A stretch of DNA of 64,000 nucleotides from Saccopteryx bilineata (GCF_036850765.1 NC_089495.1:66998410-67062409); one strand, 5' to 3'. Shown: positions 35,550 to 47,148, counted from the first letter of the stretch. A program made the numbers and translations. Notes: a model not told the origin generated them from the letters alone.

Positions 35550-36598
35550 GGCCTGACTAGGCAGTGGCGCAGTGGATAGAGCGTTGAACTGGGATGCGGA
35601 GGACTCAGGTCTGTGACTCCGAGGTCGCCAGCTTGAGCGTGGGCTTATCTGGTTTGAGCAAAAAGCTCACCAGCTTGGACCCAAGGTCGCTGGCTTGATC
35701 AAAGGGTTACTTGTTCTTCTGTAGCCCCACGGTCAAGGCACATATGAGAAAGCAATCAATGAACAACTGTTGGGCAGATAAAATATATTATGCTCACTTT
35801 GTTAAAGATGACGCTGCCCACGTGAGGCCAACACCCAGGTGATATTAATGTGTGTTGGGGATCGTTGTAGCCTGGGTCTTGGTTTTGGGATTAAGCCTTT
35901 CCCACCCTTTTCGATGTGGGGCGGTACAATCCAATCATGCCTCAGAGAAGTGACTTTGTATTAGAGACTTCCCTATTTTGTATATCGGATTAAAGGTTGT
36001 GAAGCTACAGTATAAAATAGGGGCAGAACGGGAGCTTGCTCTCTTGGTTCCTGGGATGATTAGCATGAGAGAGCAGAGGGAGCAGAGCAGAGAAAGGCCA
36101 CGTGGAGTAGGCCAGGAGAAGCAGCCAAGATGGCGGAGTGCTGAGTGAGATGCCAGTTAGTGCAGAGTTTGTGCAGGGAGAAGGAAGGAGATGGGGAACA
36201 GAGGTGAATAAGTCTGGTGAGCTAGAAACTTTTGATTCTAGGAAACTCGGATAAGTCAGTAGCTTTGTGAGCACTGAATGTGAGTGGGTTTTGGAGCCCA
36301 GTGTGTGTTTTTTGCTTGCCCGCCGGGTGCAAGCTAGGATTAAAGATGATGACTCACCAGTTTTTGGCTCCTTTGTTAATTTACCGACTGTCCGAATCCA
36401 ATGCGAACCTGCATGGGCCAGGCGGCTGCTGTGATAGTGGCCCTGGCCTTGGCTCCTGGCTTTACAGCAACTAAAGTGCCACAATGAAAAACTGATGATT
36501 GATGCGTCTCATCTCTCTCTGTTCCTGTCTGTCTGTCCCTATCTATTCCTCTCTCTGACTCTCTCTTTCTCTGTTAAAAACAAACAAACAAACAAACA
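35550..36598 (+). repeat. tRNA-derived SINE, long type, split by a solo LTR
   Basis: The SINE head and body run 35,550-35,767 and the tail 36,472-36,598. The missing join 'gaacaac|taaagtgccaca' is restored if the LTR at 35,768-36,466 is removed. It sits inside the provirus, giving the order provirus, then SINE, then LTR. Confidence 0.93.
35768..36466 (+). mobile_element. Solo LTR inside the SINE
   Basis: Starts TGTTGGGCAGATAAAATATA and ends CCTGGCTTTACA. The flanking 5-bp duplication is ACAAC (35,763-35,767) against GCAAC (36,467-36,471), one mismatch. It is a close relative of 10,299-11,001 along its whole length. Confidence 0.93.
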
Positions 36599-36919
36599 GT
36601 ATTCATTCTTTAATACTATTCCTACCCTATATTTTCCAAATGGGTAAAACTTCTTTGGGTCAGTAGGTGAATATCTAAATATTTGAAAACAGTTTTTACT
36701 CTATACTTCCTTCAGTCACCCCACCCTTAATTGTCCCAGCCTCCTTACTCTAGCACCCTACTTTGTCACTCCGCACACAGCACGTCCAGGCGTGGCCTCC
36801 CGCTCTTCCCTCACCTAAACTGCTTACTTGCCAGCCCTTTGCCCCCCAGGGGCTGGAGAAAGATTTCCTGGAGTGCATTCCTCAGCCCTCTCCTCTTTAC
36901 AATATGTGCACTGATTCTT
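36599..36919 (-). other. Proviral interior between matrix and the SINE
   Basis: On the minus strand this is a proline/serine-rich-like, C/G-richer region expected for the gag segment after matrix, but no clear frame survives. Confidence 0.4.
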
Positions 36920-37288
36920 TCATAGCAGAATCCTAGTCCTTTTTCTTGAATCCACTTTTTGTCCTAGATATAAATCTGGCCAGACTAGGAAAACATAGCA
37001 CCCTCTCCATATCAAGCATGCTTTTAGCCATTGATCAATGTAGGGGAACCAGTCAGGGTAGCCCGGATCCCCAGTCACAATATTCGAGACTGCCCTTACC
37101 ACCCGGGGATTAAAAATCCCAGCTGATGGCCATCCAACCCCGAAGGTGTGCCATTCTGATTCACAGAGAGTGCAAAGTCTTTCTTTTGACCATTTAATTC
37201 CATACCCACGGTTGTCTCCATAGGCTTCATGAAAATGCTTTAGGAGACAACCTAAGGGAGTCTTTTGTGTACTGGGCCCTCCTTCCAT
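36920..37288 (-). pseudogene. gag: gag matrix (MA) remnant
   Basis: A 122-codon open frame. The matrix-type core includes CESEWHTFGVGWPSAGIFNP and PDWFPYIDQWL, a pattern typical of gammaretroviral matrix, which targets Gag to the plasma membrane. The frame starts MEGG, so the usual second-position glycine for myristoylation is displaced. It ends soon after the matrix core at a stop, so no Gag polyprotein can be made. Confidence 0.85.
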
Positions 37289-38717
37289 ATTTAGTGTCTG
37301 GGAGAATGCAGGAATCAGTACACCAATAAAAATTCAATAAAGATAAGACAGATAATAATTAGCACTCAGAATAACAGATGTTTGACTGTAGAGATGTCAG
37401 TCATCACACAAGAACAGAGGCAGGAGCCAGCAGAAGAGAACAATTTCTTCAGGGGAGAAGTCAGACAGAGTGCCCTGAAGTCAGAGGTCTTGGATCCAAG
37501 AAAAGAGATTTAGTGGGTCTGGGGAAAGAGGACCATACCACAAAATGTCATGAGATATTTCTCAGACAAAGAAAATCTACAGTATAGACAATTCACCATT
37601 GAGAACTTTTAATACTTTTATGAATTTTGCTAGTTTTATAATTTGTGGATTTTGGCGGACAACCACTAAAACATATGAAGTTTACAAATTTTCCTGCACT
37701 TTTGCCTTCTGGTTTTAAGCCAGAAATTTTCAATTGAAATCACACCAGAGATTTTTCTGACAAAGAGAACTTACAAAACAGACCATTTACTATTTACGTT
37801 TACACTTGACTTTTAGGCACACAGTTCAACAGACAAAGGAAGGGGTTCCCGTCAATGGCCTCTCAGGAGCTCACCTAGCCATGTTCCTTGTGGGGGCTTA
37901 GGCTCAGGTGCCAGAGATCCCCACTAACACACCAATCACTCAGGGGTTTTAGACAGAAACATTAAAAGCAAAGAATAGATTTCAGACAGCACGAAGGTGT
38001 CCCTGGAAGTCCAAGACAGGACTGATTGACTCAGTCCCCACTAATTGTCTTCCTAAAGCACCACCAAATGTCCCCAGTAATTTTTTTTAATTTTATTTAA
38101 TTCATTTTAGAGAGGGGGGAGAGAGAGAGACAGAGAGAGAAAGAGAGAGAGGGGGGGGAGGAGCTGGAAGCATCAACTCCCATATGTGCCTTGACCAGGC
38201 AAGCCCAGGGTTTCGAACCAGCGACCTCAGCATTTCCAGGTAGACGCTTTATCCACTGCGCCACCACAGGTCAGGCCCCACTAATGTTTTTCCTGAGAGC
38301 ACAAACATGTCCCAGAAAAGCCCGAGGCAGTACCCAATTCTCCACCAATGTCTCGGACTTGGAGAGCCTGTTGCGTGAGTTAGATTGCATCCAATCCCCA
38401 TGCAATAGTTCCAAATTGACTAGTCCCAAACAGAAAAGCTAGAATTCAGAACAGACAAAAAGTTAGAATTCAGTAAAGCAAAAGATTTGCCTCATCTACC
38501 TCCAGAGGTCAGAATTTTACACTCCTCGATTTCTCTGCCAAATTGTTGAATTTGGGGGCCGGGGGTGTCTGCCAAGGAGTTGTCTAAACCCCACAGGAAA
38601 ACGGGAGCCCTGGAATGTCTCGGGTGGTGCCTCCCCTCAAGATACAGCAGGGTCAGGCAATCTTCTAGAGAGACCAGCTGGTCCAGGTGTCTCTACCCAG
38701 TGATGTGGAACACCAGC
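37289..38717 (-). other. Proviral 5' leader
   Basis: Non-coding sequence between the primer site and gag, about 1.4 kb including a SINE at 38,087-38,276, and longer than the usual gammaretroviral leader. In leader sense it starts near 'tgctggtgttccacatcac'. It would hold the splice donor and packaging signal, neither of which I can point to. Confidence 0.6.
38087..38276 (-). repeat. tRNA-derived SINE, short type
   Basis: Reverse-strand copy with (GA)n and reversed B box 'gtttcgaaccagcgacctc'. The flanks are similar (ccccagtaattttt and ccccactaatgttttt), an imperfect duplication. Confidence 0.9.
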
Positions 38718-38735
38718 ATCCTGGACAAGCCCTCA
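38718..38735 (-). other. Primer binding site, tRNA-Pro type
   Basis: Minus-strand TGAGGGCTTGTCCAGGAT, two bases after the 5' LTR end. It differs from the tRNA-Pro primer complement used by gammaretroviruses at three positions, all G-to-A or C-to-T transitions. This fixes the orientation and supports class I. Confidence 0.88.
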
Positions 38736-38737
38736 AA

Positions 38738-39446
38738 TGTTGTAAAGTAGCATACCTTAATTCCATGGGTTTTGTAGAGACAGCAAGGCAGGATACAGAA
38801 GAATTTTTAAGAGGAGATTTATTAATAAGCCGGCTGCATGTGACTTACCTGGGGTATAGTTGACCCAAATTGTATAGCCTCAAATATAGCTCTGAGGCTA
38901 GTTATATACACTTGCTCACATACAGGTTGTGGGGAAAAGGAGAGGGCTTACATAATGTTACATAAGCATTTGTAAATTCCCCATTAAGGAGAAAGAAAGG
39001 GGAGAGGAAAGGGCTACTTAAATCTTTTTTTTTCTTCTCCTGCATTCCTAGCTAGCTGTTTACATTCTTCCTCACAGGTGTGGAGAAGAGAGGGGTTCCA
39101 AGTCTCCTTCCTCCTTCCATTCAAAACCTAGTACAAAACCTCTCTTATTTACAATATAATAACCCTTCCTAAGCATGAATGCAATTGGCCATCTTGAGCT
39201 GGTGTAAATCACACTCAAGTATAAAAATCATATTTACAAAATCTCTCTGAATGCTTGGCCTAAATCTTAAAATGCCTTTTAATTCTCTTAGTAAATGGAG
39301 GTTTCTTATCTCAGTGCATAGTACATCCTTGTAAGCTCCCACTTTCTTCTCCCTCCATTCTCCACAGAAAGGAGGGGGCAAGAAACCTGACCCTTCCTTC
39401 TGAAATATTAATATTAAGTTTTGCAATTCTTCGGTACCTTATCACA
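38738..39446 (-). repeat. 5' LTR of the provirus
   Basis: Plus-strand edges TGTTGTAAAGTAGCATACC and GGTACCTTATCACA. It is a full-length match to the other LTR without the hAT insertion. LTRs carry promoter and polyadenylation signals; none was pinpointed here. Confidence 0.93.
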
Positions 39447-40280
39447 ATGCTATTACACACTTTTGTTTGAGAAAAGCACTCTGGTTGTATCTGGGTTACT
39501 TCTATCCAATGACTACAGTGAAATGAACTTGAAGTTGTGCCAATATCTTACTGGTATAATTTTTAAAATGCAACACATTAAAGTAATAAGCACAAGGCCA
39601 TGAAACGAAACCTAATTAAAGCCCTGTCAGTTACAACAGGTCCTGACTTGATCTATAAAGTCAGATAGCACCAGATTTGCAAACCTGCACAATGTCAGGC
39701 AGGTGTTAAATCCTGACTTAATATTGATTGAGATTGAGAAAGCAGTTATTCATTGTCTCCAAGTGCTTATTTATTTTTTAATTATGTGAAAATGTCTAAT
39801 TTACAGAAGAGTTTTGAAAAATGTATATGGGTATTCTTAATGACCATTTTATAAATTGAAGCTAGAGACTAGGGATATATATAGTTATAGATTTTATATA
39901 AAGGAAAACTGATTAAAAAAAAAAGAGTAAAATACATCTAGTGGGCAAAATGGCCAAGCCTGTTTTATTTTTTAAATTTAAAAGTATAAAAATCTCTATA
40001 TATTTTCCTTGTGAACTTCTGGGGAAAACATAAACATAAAAATATATTTAAATATTTACTTTAAAACTATTATAATTTTATAAAAATCTTTAACATTTAA
40101 AGATTTAAATTTTCTAACATTATATATTAAATTTTCTTATTGGCAGATTCCTGGAAGAAAGTAAAAAATAAACACTGCTTTGAAATAATGTCAATTTTAA
40201 GAGACAAATTACTTTTTTTTTAGCATCTTAAGACTTCTTTTTACCTGTTAATTTAATAATCATGAGTAAAAATTAATTTC
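39447..40280. other. AT-rich DNA, nothing recognised
   Basis: No gene or repeat boundary seen. Confidence 0.45.
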
Positions 40281-40290
40281 AACATTTCTT

Positions 40291-40646
40291 TACTTTTTCT
40301 TCTTTTTTAAAAAAAAAATTGTGTGTGGGAGAGACAGAGAGATTCAGAGAGAGGGACAGATAGGGAAAGACAGACAGGAAGGGAAAAAGATGAGAAACAT
40401 TAATTCTTCATTGTGGTTCCTTAGTTGTTCATTGATTGATTTCTCATATGTACCTTGACCAGGGAAAGTGGGGGCTACAGCAGACCGAGTGACCCCTTGC
40501 TTGAGCCAGTGACCTTGGGCTCAAGCTGGTGAGCCTTGCTCAAACCAGATGAGCTCATGCTCAAGCTGGCGACCTCGGGGTCTTGAACCTGGGTCCTCCA
40601 CATCCCAGTCCAATGCTCTATCCACTGCGCCACTGCCTAGTCAGGC
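40291..40646 (-). repeat. tRNA-derived SINE, long type
   Basis: Reverse-strand copy. The duplication AACATTTCTT is at 40,281-40,290 and 40,649-40,658. Confidence 0.93.
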
Positions 40647-41158
40647 TTAACATTTCTTAATTGTGATAGTTGTCAAACAGTGATAGTTTTTATAGTATAT
40701 ATATACACACACATCATGTTCCCTGGCATCTTAATTTATTATTACTAATTTTTTTTTAGAAACCCATATTCATGACTGAATTAAGTAATTTTTATTTGTA
40801 TATGTATTATGAATGTAAGTACACAGATCTTTCTTAATATATCAAATTATATATTTTCCAGCTTTTTTCCCCTGGAATCATGGTCAGAAAAACAAAATGT
40901 ATGCCATAAAGGCCCACATTTCCATAGGAAATACTTCCCCATGATGACAGGATACCTGTCATATTCTGTACCTATGAATCCCTAGAGTCTGTCCAAGTAA
41001 TTAGTACAAAAAAGTGCTCTCCCCTTTCCACCATGTGTGTATAACAGAAAAAATAAAGCAGCTGACTGCAAATCAATAAGAGAGCCCTTAGCAGAACCTC
41101 ATCAAAACCTAGCCTGCTCTCTAAATTCCAGTGCTTGAGATACCTAATGTAGGAATGG

Positions 41159-41233
41159 TGTTGGGCATGCAAACTTGTAACAGGTTTGCTCACTGAAATT
41201 TTGCCTAATTGTTTCATTATTCTGGGAAGAACC

Positions 41234-41279
<46 letters not shown>

Positions 41280-41659
41280 TCTATGAAAGGCTGTGGGTGC
41301 TTGCCCTCAGGGCGGCAGATTGCAAATTGTGGATTGCTTGACTGCTTGGGAGGGGCATTATTTGCTATTGTTTGATGGAGAAGAGTTTTTTTTTTCCTCA
41401 GTCTGTTTTACGAGTGCAGAGAAAGAGAAAGAGGGTGCTAAGGCTGGTGGGGGCCTGTGAGTCCAGGAGAGTCTGGAGAATGAGTTGGGGCTTTGGGAGC
41501 CCTGAGGGAAAGGAAAGCAGTCTTCCCTGTCTGTTTGCTCATCTGCCATTAGGAGATTTTAATAAATGGTTCACCATTTTCTGGCTCCACAGTTCCTATA
41601 CCATCTCCCTGAATCCAATGAGAACCTGCATGGCCATGGCGGTGACCACGGGCCTTACA
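41159..41659 (+). mobile_element. Solo LTR
   Basis: Starts TGTTGGGCATGCAAAC and ends GGGCCTTACA. Perfect 5-bp duplication AATGG (41,154-41,158 and 41,660-41,664). The 3' part has 'gaatccaatgagaacctgca', linking it to the LTRs at 10,299, 12,081 and 35,768. It contains a (GT)n microsatellite. Confidence 0.94.
41238..41278. repeat. (GT)n microsatellite
   Basis: About 20 uninterrupted GT units within the LTR. Confidence 0.97.
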
Positions 41660-41722
41660 AATGGATTTGGTACAATTATTAATACGTTATTTTATACATA
41701 TATGTGGACTGAACAAGTTTTA

Positions 41723-42637
41723 TGAGCTGGATATGTGGAGTGAATATTTGTGTTCTGTCAGATATATATATATATATATATATATTGAAGCCTAATCCCC
41801 CCTAAAATGGTATTTGGAGGTGGTGCCTTTGGGAGAAAATTAGGACATAATTGTGGAGACCTTATAAATAAAAATAGTGTCCTTAGAAGAAGAGACAGGA
41901 GAGAGCTTGCCTGTGACATTCGAATAAAGGCCATAAAATACATTAATGGGCTTTGGAAATAACTTCAAAGGAACTAGTCCAGTAAGTACAGCTCATCCCC
42001 GGAACAGATGAGTCCTTGAGATAGGGAAGTCGTTAGACTCCCAGGATGACTAGGAACTGATGAGTCCTTGAGATAAGGAAGTCGTAAAAACTCCTAAGAT
42101 GATTAGTGTAACCACATCCTAGAGGATAGATAGGGACATTTCCAGCTGGGGGCTTTCAACTGTATGACTGGTTACTAAGGCACGTGACTAAAATTTAATT
42201 TGGGGGAGCCAATTGCTAAACGCAAAATTCACTTCTATATGAACCGCTTGCTTGCTACGCTATAAAAACCCCTAGACTGTAGGCTCTCGGTGTGACTCTG
42301 GTGACTGCCACCTGAGCTCACCCCTGCGCAGGTTTGCTTTTTTCTTTTTCTCTTGGCCATAAAACTTTGTCTAAAAATCTCCAAACGTCTCCAGTGTTTG
42401 TTTTACCCAGCGAGTGCAACATTGCCTCCCTCTCCCCTTTCTGCCATGTGTGTATAACAGAAAAATAAAGCAGCTGACTGCAAATCAATGAGAGCCCTTA
42501 GCAGAACCTCATCAAAACCTAACCTGCTTTCTAAAATCCAGCCTCCAGAACTATGAGAAATTAATGTTTATGTTAATCAATGTTTAAGCCTCTCAGTATA
42601 TAGTATTTATTATAAGAACCTGCACTCAGACAACATG
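41723..42637 (+). mobile_element. MaLR-type (MLT1/MST-like) LTR, interrupted
   Basis: 'gaagcctaatcccccctaaa', 'ggtatttggaggtggtgcct', 'ccttagaagaagagacag' on the left and 'ccagcctccagaactatgag' on the right are the two halves of a mammalian MaLR LTR. An (AT)n run expanded at its 5' part. A younger LTR at 41,912-42,421 splits it. Confidence 0.8.
41912..42421 (+). mobile_element. Solo LTR inside the MaLR LTR
   Basis: Starts TGTGACATTCGAATAAAGG and ends GCGAGTGCAACA. Perfect 5-bp duplication TTGCC (41,907-41,911 and 42,422-42,426). It has a TATA-like 'gctataaaaacccc' near 42,260 and a polyadenylation-like 'ccataaaactttg' near 42,358. It contains an internal near-repeat, 'gatgagtccttgagata' (42,008 and 42,059). 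Confidence 0.94.
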
Positions 42638-42639
42638 AG

Positions 42640-44317
42640 AATAATAAATAATTCTTGGGATGTAAGAGTAGTATAAAAAATTCAATTTTTTTAAATTCTA
42701 CTGTCATAATAAAAGAAGAAATAATTTTGGGGAAAGCAGAGATGCTACTATGGTCACTTGTAATATTCTCTATAGAAGCAGTCTCTAGAGGTGATGAAAT
42801 AATAAATTAGCATTGAATGAACATTAAAACTGACCAATCTAAAGTAATGCAGACTATAAACAATTACTATAGATTTACATTTGTATATTTATCCAATTTT
42901 GCTCCTAGTAGTCTCTGAGTCTTCAGAATAATTAAATAACAATTTTAAATTTACAAAATTGCAAAATATAAACTGGCTTAACTGTAATGCAATTTTTCTA
43001 ATTTTATTTACAATTGACTTTATAATAAATTATACAAACAAGCAATTACTTGAAATTTTAACATGGAAAATAAGCAATACATCCATTTTTTCCTACTTTT
43101 AGCATACTTTTTTAATCTTTAAAAGATAAGTTTAAGATATAAATTTTGCAGTGAACTATTCAAAACACAAATTAATTTTTAAGGTCTATAGTGAGAAAAG
43201 AACACCAGACTTCCTGATTTTAAAAAATTATGTAATTTTTTAAGAAAACATAACTTAGTTTTTATTACTTTGGAAATAGAGTATATTTTAATGATTACTG
43301 GTTCCATTGTTAACTTCTGTAATATTTTTTGCCATAACTTTTGCCTAATTTTTCCACGTGGATAGTAATGTAGTTTTTCTTTTTGTATATTGTGTTTAGA
43401 AATATTATTCTCTACTTAAGAACAATTAATATTTTAACTAATTTTCTCTTGAGCTTGTATATTTTTGTTTTTATTTTAAACTCTGTAATCTAAGTTTTTG
43501 TATTGAATTTTAGTATATGGTGTATGATTGTTACACTGTAATGTTTTTTAAATATTTAACCCTTTTAATACTATTTGTTAATTCTTTAATACCATTTATA
43601 TGTATTTCTTGTTAATAATGTTTACTTTTTATTAACAATGTATCAACCTTTTATGAAGTATAATTTTCCCACAAAACTGTATTCATTTGAGTGTAAAATT
43701 GTATACATTTTGAACCAACCACTATATTCAAGACTCAAAATATTTCCATCACATTCAAAATATATTGGCAGCCCAGGCACACTTTCTTTAATGTCTACTT
43801 GTTTGTATCAGGTTAATGTTTTTGAGACATTCTGTTTTTTTTCTTCTCTCAGCTACTACTTTTTATTCCTGTGTAATGTTCTAATGTGTATCGACATACC
43901 AAATTATATTTATCCATTTACTTATGATGGATTTTTGGGCTTTTTCCAGTTTTTTCTTTTTTGAATAAAGGTAGTCTGAACATTATTTTAGATCTCATTA
44001 TGGACAGGTTTTAATATCTCCTGGGTTAATACCTGGGTCTATCTTAATATAGATGCAGTTTAACTATTAAAAAAAATTGCCAATCTGTTTCACAAAGTAG
44101 TTAGAAATTGTTTCATTCCCACCACCTGTTGATTATGGTTCTAAGTTCTTTATCTCTTAGCAAACATTTGATATTGCCATTGATATTACTTAGTCATTTT
44201 AATGTAAAAATAGCGGTATGTTTAATGACATAGAAAGGAGATAAATGCATTTTCATATGCTGATAGGACATTTGATGTTTTTTGTTGAAATATCTAGTCA
44301 AATTTTAGCTAATTTTT
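42640..44317. other. AT-rich DNA, nothing recognised
   Basis: Possibly an antisense old L1 piece at about 43,780-44,200 ('taccaaattatatttatcca'), but not convincing. Confidence 0.4.
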
Positions 44318-44703
44318 AATTGCTTTGTTTGTTTGTTTGTTTGTATTTTTTCCTTGAAGTGAGAAGCAAGGAGGCAGAGAGACAGACTCTCACATGTGCT
44401 TAACCAGGATCCACCGGCATGCTCACTAGGGGCCGATGCTCTGCCCATCTGGGGCATTGTTCTGTTGCAACCGAAGCCATTCTAGCACCTGAGGTGGAGG
44501 TCATGGAACCATCCTCAGTGCCCGGGCCAACTTTGCTTTAATGGAGCCTTGGCTGTGGGAGGAAAAGAGAGAGATAGAGCAAAAGGAGAGGGGGAAGGGT
44601 GGAGAAGCAGATGGGCACTTCTCCTGTGTGCCTTGACTGGAATCAAACACAGGGTATCCACATATCGGGTGATGCTCTACCATTGAGCCAACTGGCCAGG
44701 GCC
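44318..44703 (-). repeat. tRNA-derived SINE, GC-rich type
   Basis: Reverse-strand copy related to 18,261-18,642: 'ctctgcccatctggggcatt', 'caactttgctttaatggagc' and 'agccaactggccagggc'. More diverged; no clean duplication found. Confidence 0.88.
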
Positions 44704-45032
44704 CAATTTGACTATTGTTTTAATACTGATTTGATATATTTTTTATACATTCTGGTTATAGGTCATTTTACAGCATATATACATAGTAGTTATTGCTCCC
44801 TTTCTTTTTACTTTCTTTGTATATTCAAGTAACAAATGTTGGGAGTGGCTTTGGGACAAGTCAATGAGGGCAAATCCTAAATTATTTTGAGCACTTTGTT
44901 GAAATCTGGGCTTTGAGAACACTGTCCGTGAGAGCTGAAAAGAAATGTTATTATAAATAAAGGGGGAGATCATTTTATGGAATGACAGGAACTTCAGCAA
45001 CACCATTGTCTTTGATAACATGGAAATAAATA

Positions 45033-45237
45033 TACTGTATTTGTTGCTCCATGAGACACACCTTACCATAACACACACCTAGGGTGTTAGAGTAAAATAA
45101 GAAAAAAAAATATTCTAAACCAGATAGTGTGTTAAAATATTTAATAAAATACCATATTCTTTGCACTATAAGATTCACGGGCATTTTTCTCTCCACTTTT
45201 GTGGGAAAGTGTGTCTTATGAAGTAAAAATATAGTAT
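45033..45237. mobile_element. Small pogo/Tigger-like MITE, second copy
   Basis: Same order of parts as 6311-6516: 'actgtatttgttgctccatg', 'agtgtgttaaaatatttaat', an internal end motif 'accatattctttgcactata', and a right end 'gtgtcttatgaagtaaaaat'. The ends are near TA. Confidence 0.7.
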
Positions 45238-45853
45238 GTACTTAATGACCAGGTTTATCTACTCAAGCAAATTTCTAAATCTAGTATTGAAGGTGTCTTT
45301 TGATTTTATCTAGCTTCTTACAGTAAAATGTTTAAAGAGAGATATATTGAGAAATACCTTTAAAAAAGTGAACCTGGGATAGATGATTGAGAAAATTTTC
45401 AACCACTCCAATAGGTAAAAGATGCTAATATTAACAAATATTTTTGAGTAAATATCAAACCCAAGGCACTCTCAGGAGAATGAAGTCTAAATTAAAACCA
45501 AGAAGGTTACCACAAAACACTTTATTTCTGAGAAATATCAAATATTTTACTTATGAATAGCATTCAGTTACAAAAAAAAGGCATTTAAAACATTATGTGT
45601 GTACCTCAAAGATCTCTTAAATAATAAAGCCCTCTAATATGCTTAATGATGTCATACTTCAGCCATCTCAGAAACAGCTCAAGGTATGAAAAGGCCTATC
45701 TCAAAAACATCTGTGGGTCTGTTTTTTGTTCATAAAGTCAACACCAGTGAGAGTCAAAGGTGGCCTATAAAATTTTTGAAAGAATTCTACTAGTGAATAC
45801 ATTGTTTACCTTGAGCAAAAGTGATAGAGCAGTACAAAATTAAAAGAGGCTAT

Positions 45854-46471
45854 GGTCCGAGAACTAGAAAAAGCCCAAGTATCCATCAGTGGATGAGTGG
45901 ATTAAAAAGCAGTGGTTCATATACACAATGGAACCCTACGCAGCAGTGAAGAAGAAGAAATGACAATTCTTACCTTTCGTGACAATATGGATGGACCTGG
46001 AAACTATCATGCTAAGTGAAATAAGCCAGGCAGAGAAAGAAAAATATTATATGATCTCACTCATTTGAAGAATCCAATGAACAGTGCAAACTGAGCAACG
46101 GAACAGAGGCAGAGGCGGGAACAAAGGGACCAGAGGGAAAGCGATCAGAGGGAAAGTAGAAGAGAAGATGGAATCAGAGAAGGGAAAGAGATTAATGGAA
46201 TTATATATACATAACACAGCATTATAGAGAACAGGACAGCAAATCCTGCAGGAAGGGGGGAAGGCAATGGGGGGAGAGGGCATGAGGGGGGTGGAGGGGA
46301 ATAAAGGAGTGGGGGGAGATATATTTGGTGGGACACTTGAATCTATGTAAACACAAATTAAAGTCATAAAAATTACAAACAAGGCACTGTCATAATTTTA
46401 TAAGCATATATATATATGTATATATATATATATACTTAAAGCTCAATAAAACATAATCCAGAATCTATAAA
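45854..46471 (+). mobile_element. 5'-truncated L1, sense, with possible 3' transduction
   Basis: L1 ORF2 3' end and 3' UTR ('gtatccatcagtggatgagt', 'gatggacctggaaactatca', a G-rich tract, then 'cacttgaatctatgtaaaca'). The duplication AAAAGAGGCTAT is at 45,842-45,853 and 46,472-46,483. The L1-like part ends near 46,380, but the duplication lies about 90 bp further on, after an (AT)n-rich stretch and a short A run. Confidence 0.85.
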
Positions 46472-46483
46472 AAAAGAGGCTAT

Positions 46484-47132
46484 TGATAGCTAGAAATATT
46501 ACTGGTTGAAAGAAGTTTGAGAAAATGACTTAGTACTAAATATGTGTTACCTTTTATAAAAAGGATGGATTATTCCATAAGCAAAAGAGAATTTTGTACT
46601 CCAGAATAAGGAGTACAAAACAATGTAGAATAGTTGCCATGATATGTAATTTAATCAGAGAACTTCTGACACTTACTTGGCAGGATTTCAGACTTGTTAT
46701 TTAGATCAATGATTCCTTTGTTCTTTCAATTTTTAAAATTTTTAAAGGAATGTCTATGTTGGTCATCTTATGCTGGTACTAAGGTTTTAGTTAGGTTGTG
46801 AATGCAGGAAGATAAATTGTGTTTTTTATTTCACGATTTACAAACTGAGAGGAACTGTATATGAGGAGCTATATACTTATTTGTGATGTGTATTTTCTAA
46901 GAATCAATTCTGTTATCACTATGTATAACTCTTTTGACTATTTTATACTTTTAATATAACTATGTCATTTTTGTTCAATGGTCATGTCACATTTTTATTT
47001 AGTTTCAGTCTATTGGTATCTTTAAATTTAGAGTGATTTTATTATAACAATAGATATTTTAGTCATGATTTCTTATTTATTTTAATAAATCTACATTTAT
47101 TAGTGTTCTATCCATTAGCACATATGTAATTG
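46484..47132. other. AT-rich DNA, nothing recognised
   Basis: No gene or repeat boundary seen before the L1 target duplication at 47,133. Confidence 0.45.
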
Positions 47133-47148
47133 TCTAAGGTTGAATTTT

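Larger units (their letters stand above)
30735..39446 (-). mobile_element. Class I (gammaretrovirus-like) endogenous retrovirus with a host receptor copy
   Basis: Proviral structure on the minus strand, in 5' to 3' order: 5' LTR (38,738-39,446), tRNA-Pro-type primer site, long leader, gag matrix remnant, gag capsid remnant, RNase H and integrase remnants, a UTS2R-like receptor pseudogene in the env position, polypurine tract, 3' LTR (30,735-31,757). Protease and most of reverse transcriptase are missing: capsid-like and RNase H-like sequence lie close together around a poly-T tract at 34,280-34,297. No env sequence is recognised. All viral frames are broken, so the provirus cannot make particles. 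Later insertions are a hAT element in the 3' LTR, a short SINE in the leader, and a long SINE carrying a solo LTR between matrix and capsid. No clean target duplication is visible at the outer edges. Confidence 0.88.

Noticed and set aside
36005..36484. 159-codon minus-strand frame
   Set aside because: It is the reverse complement of the solo LTR 35,768-36,466; a similar frame occurs opposite the related LTR at 10,614-10,811.
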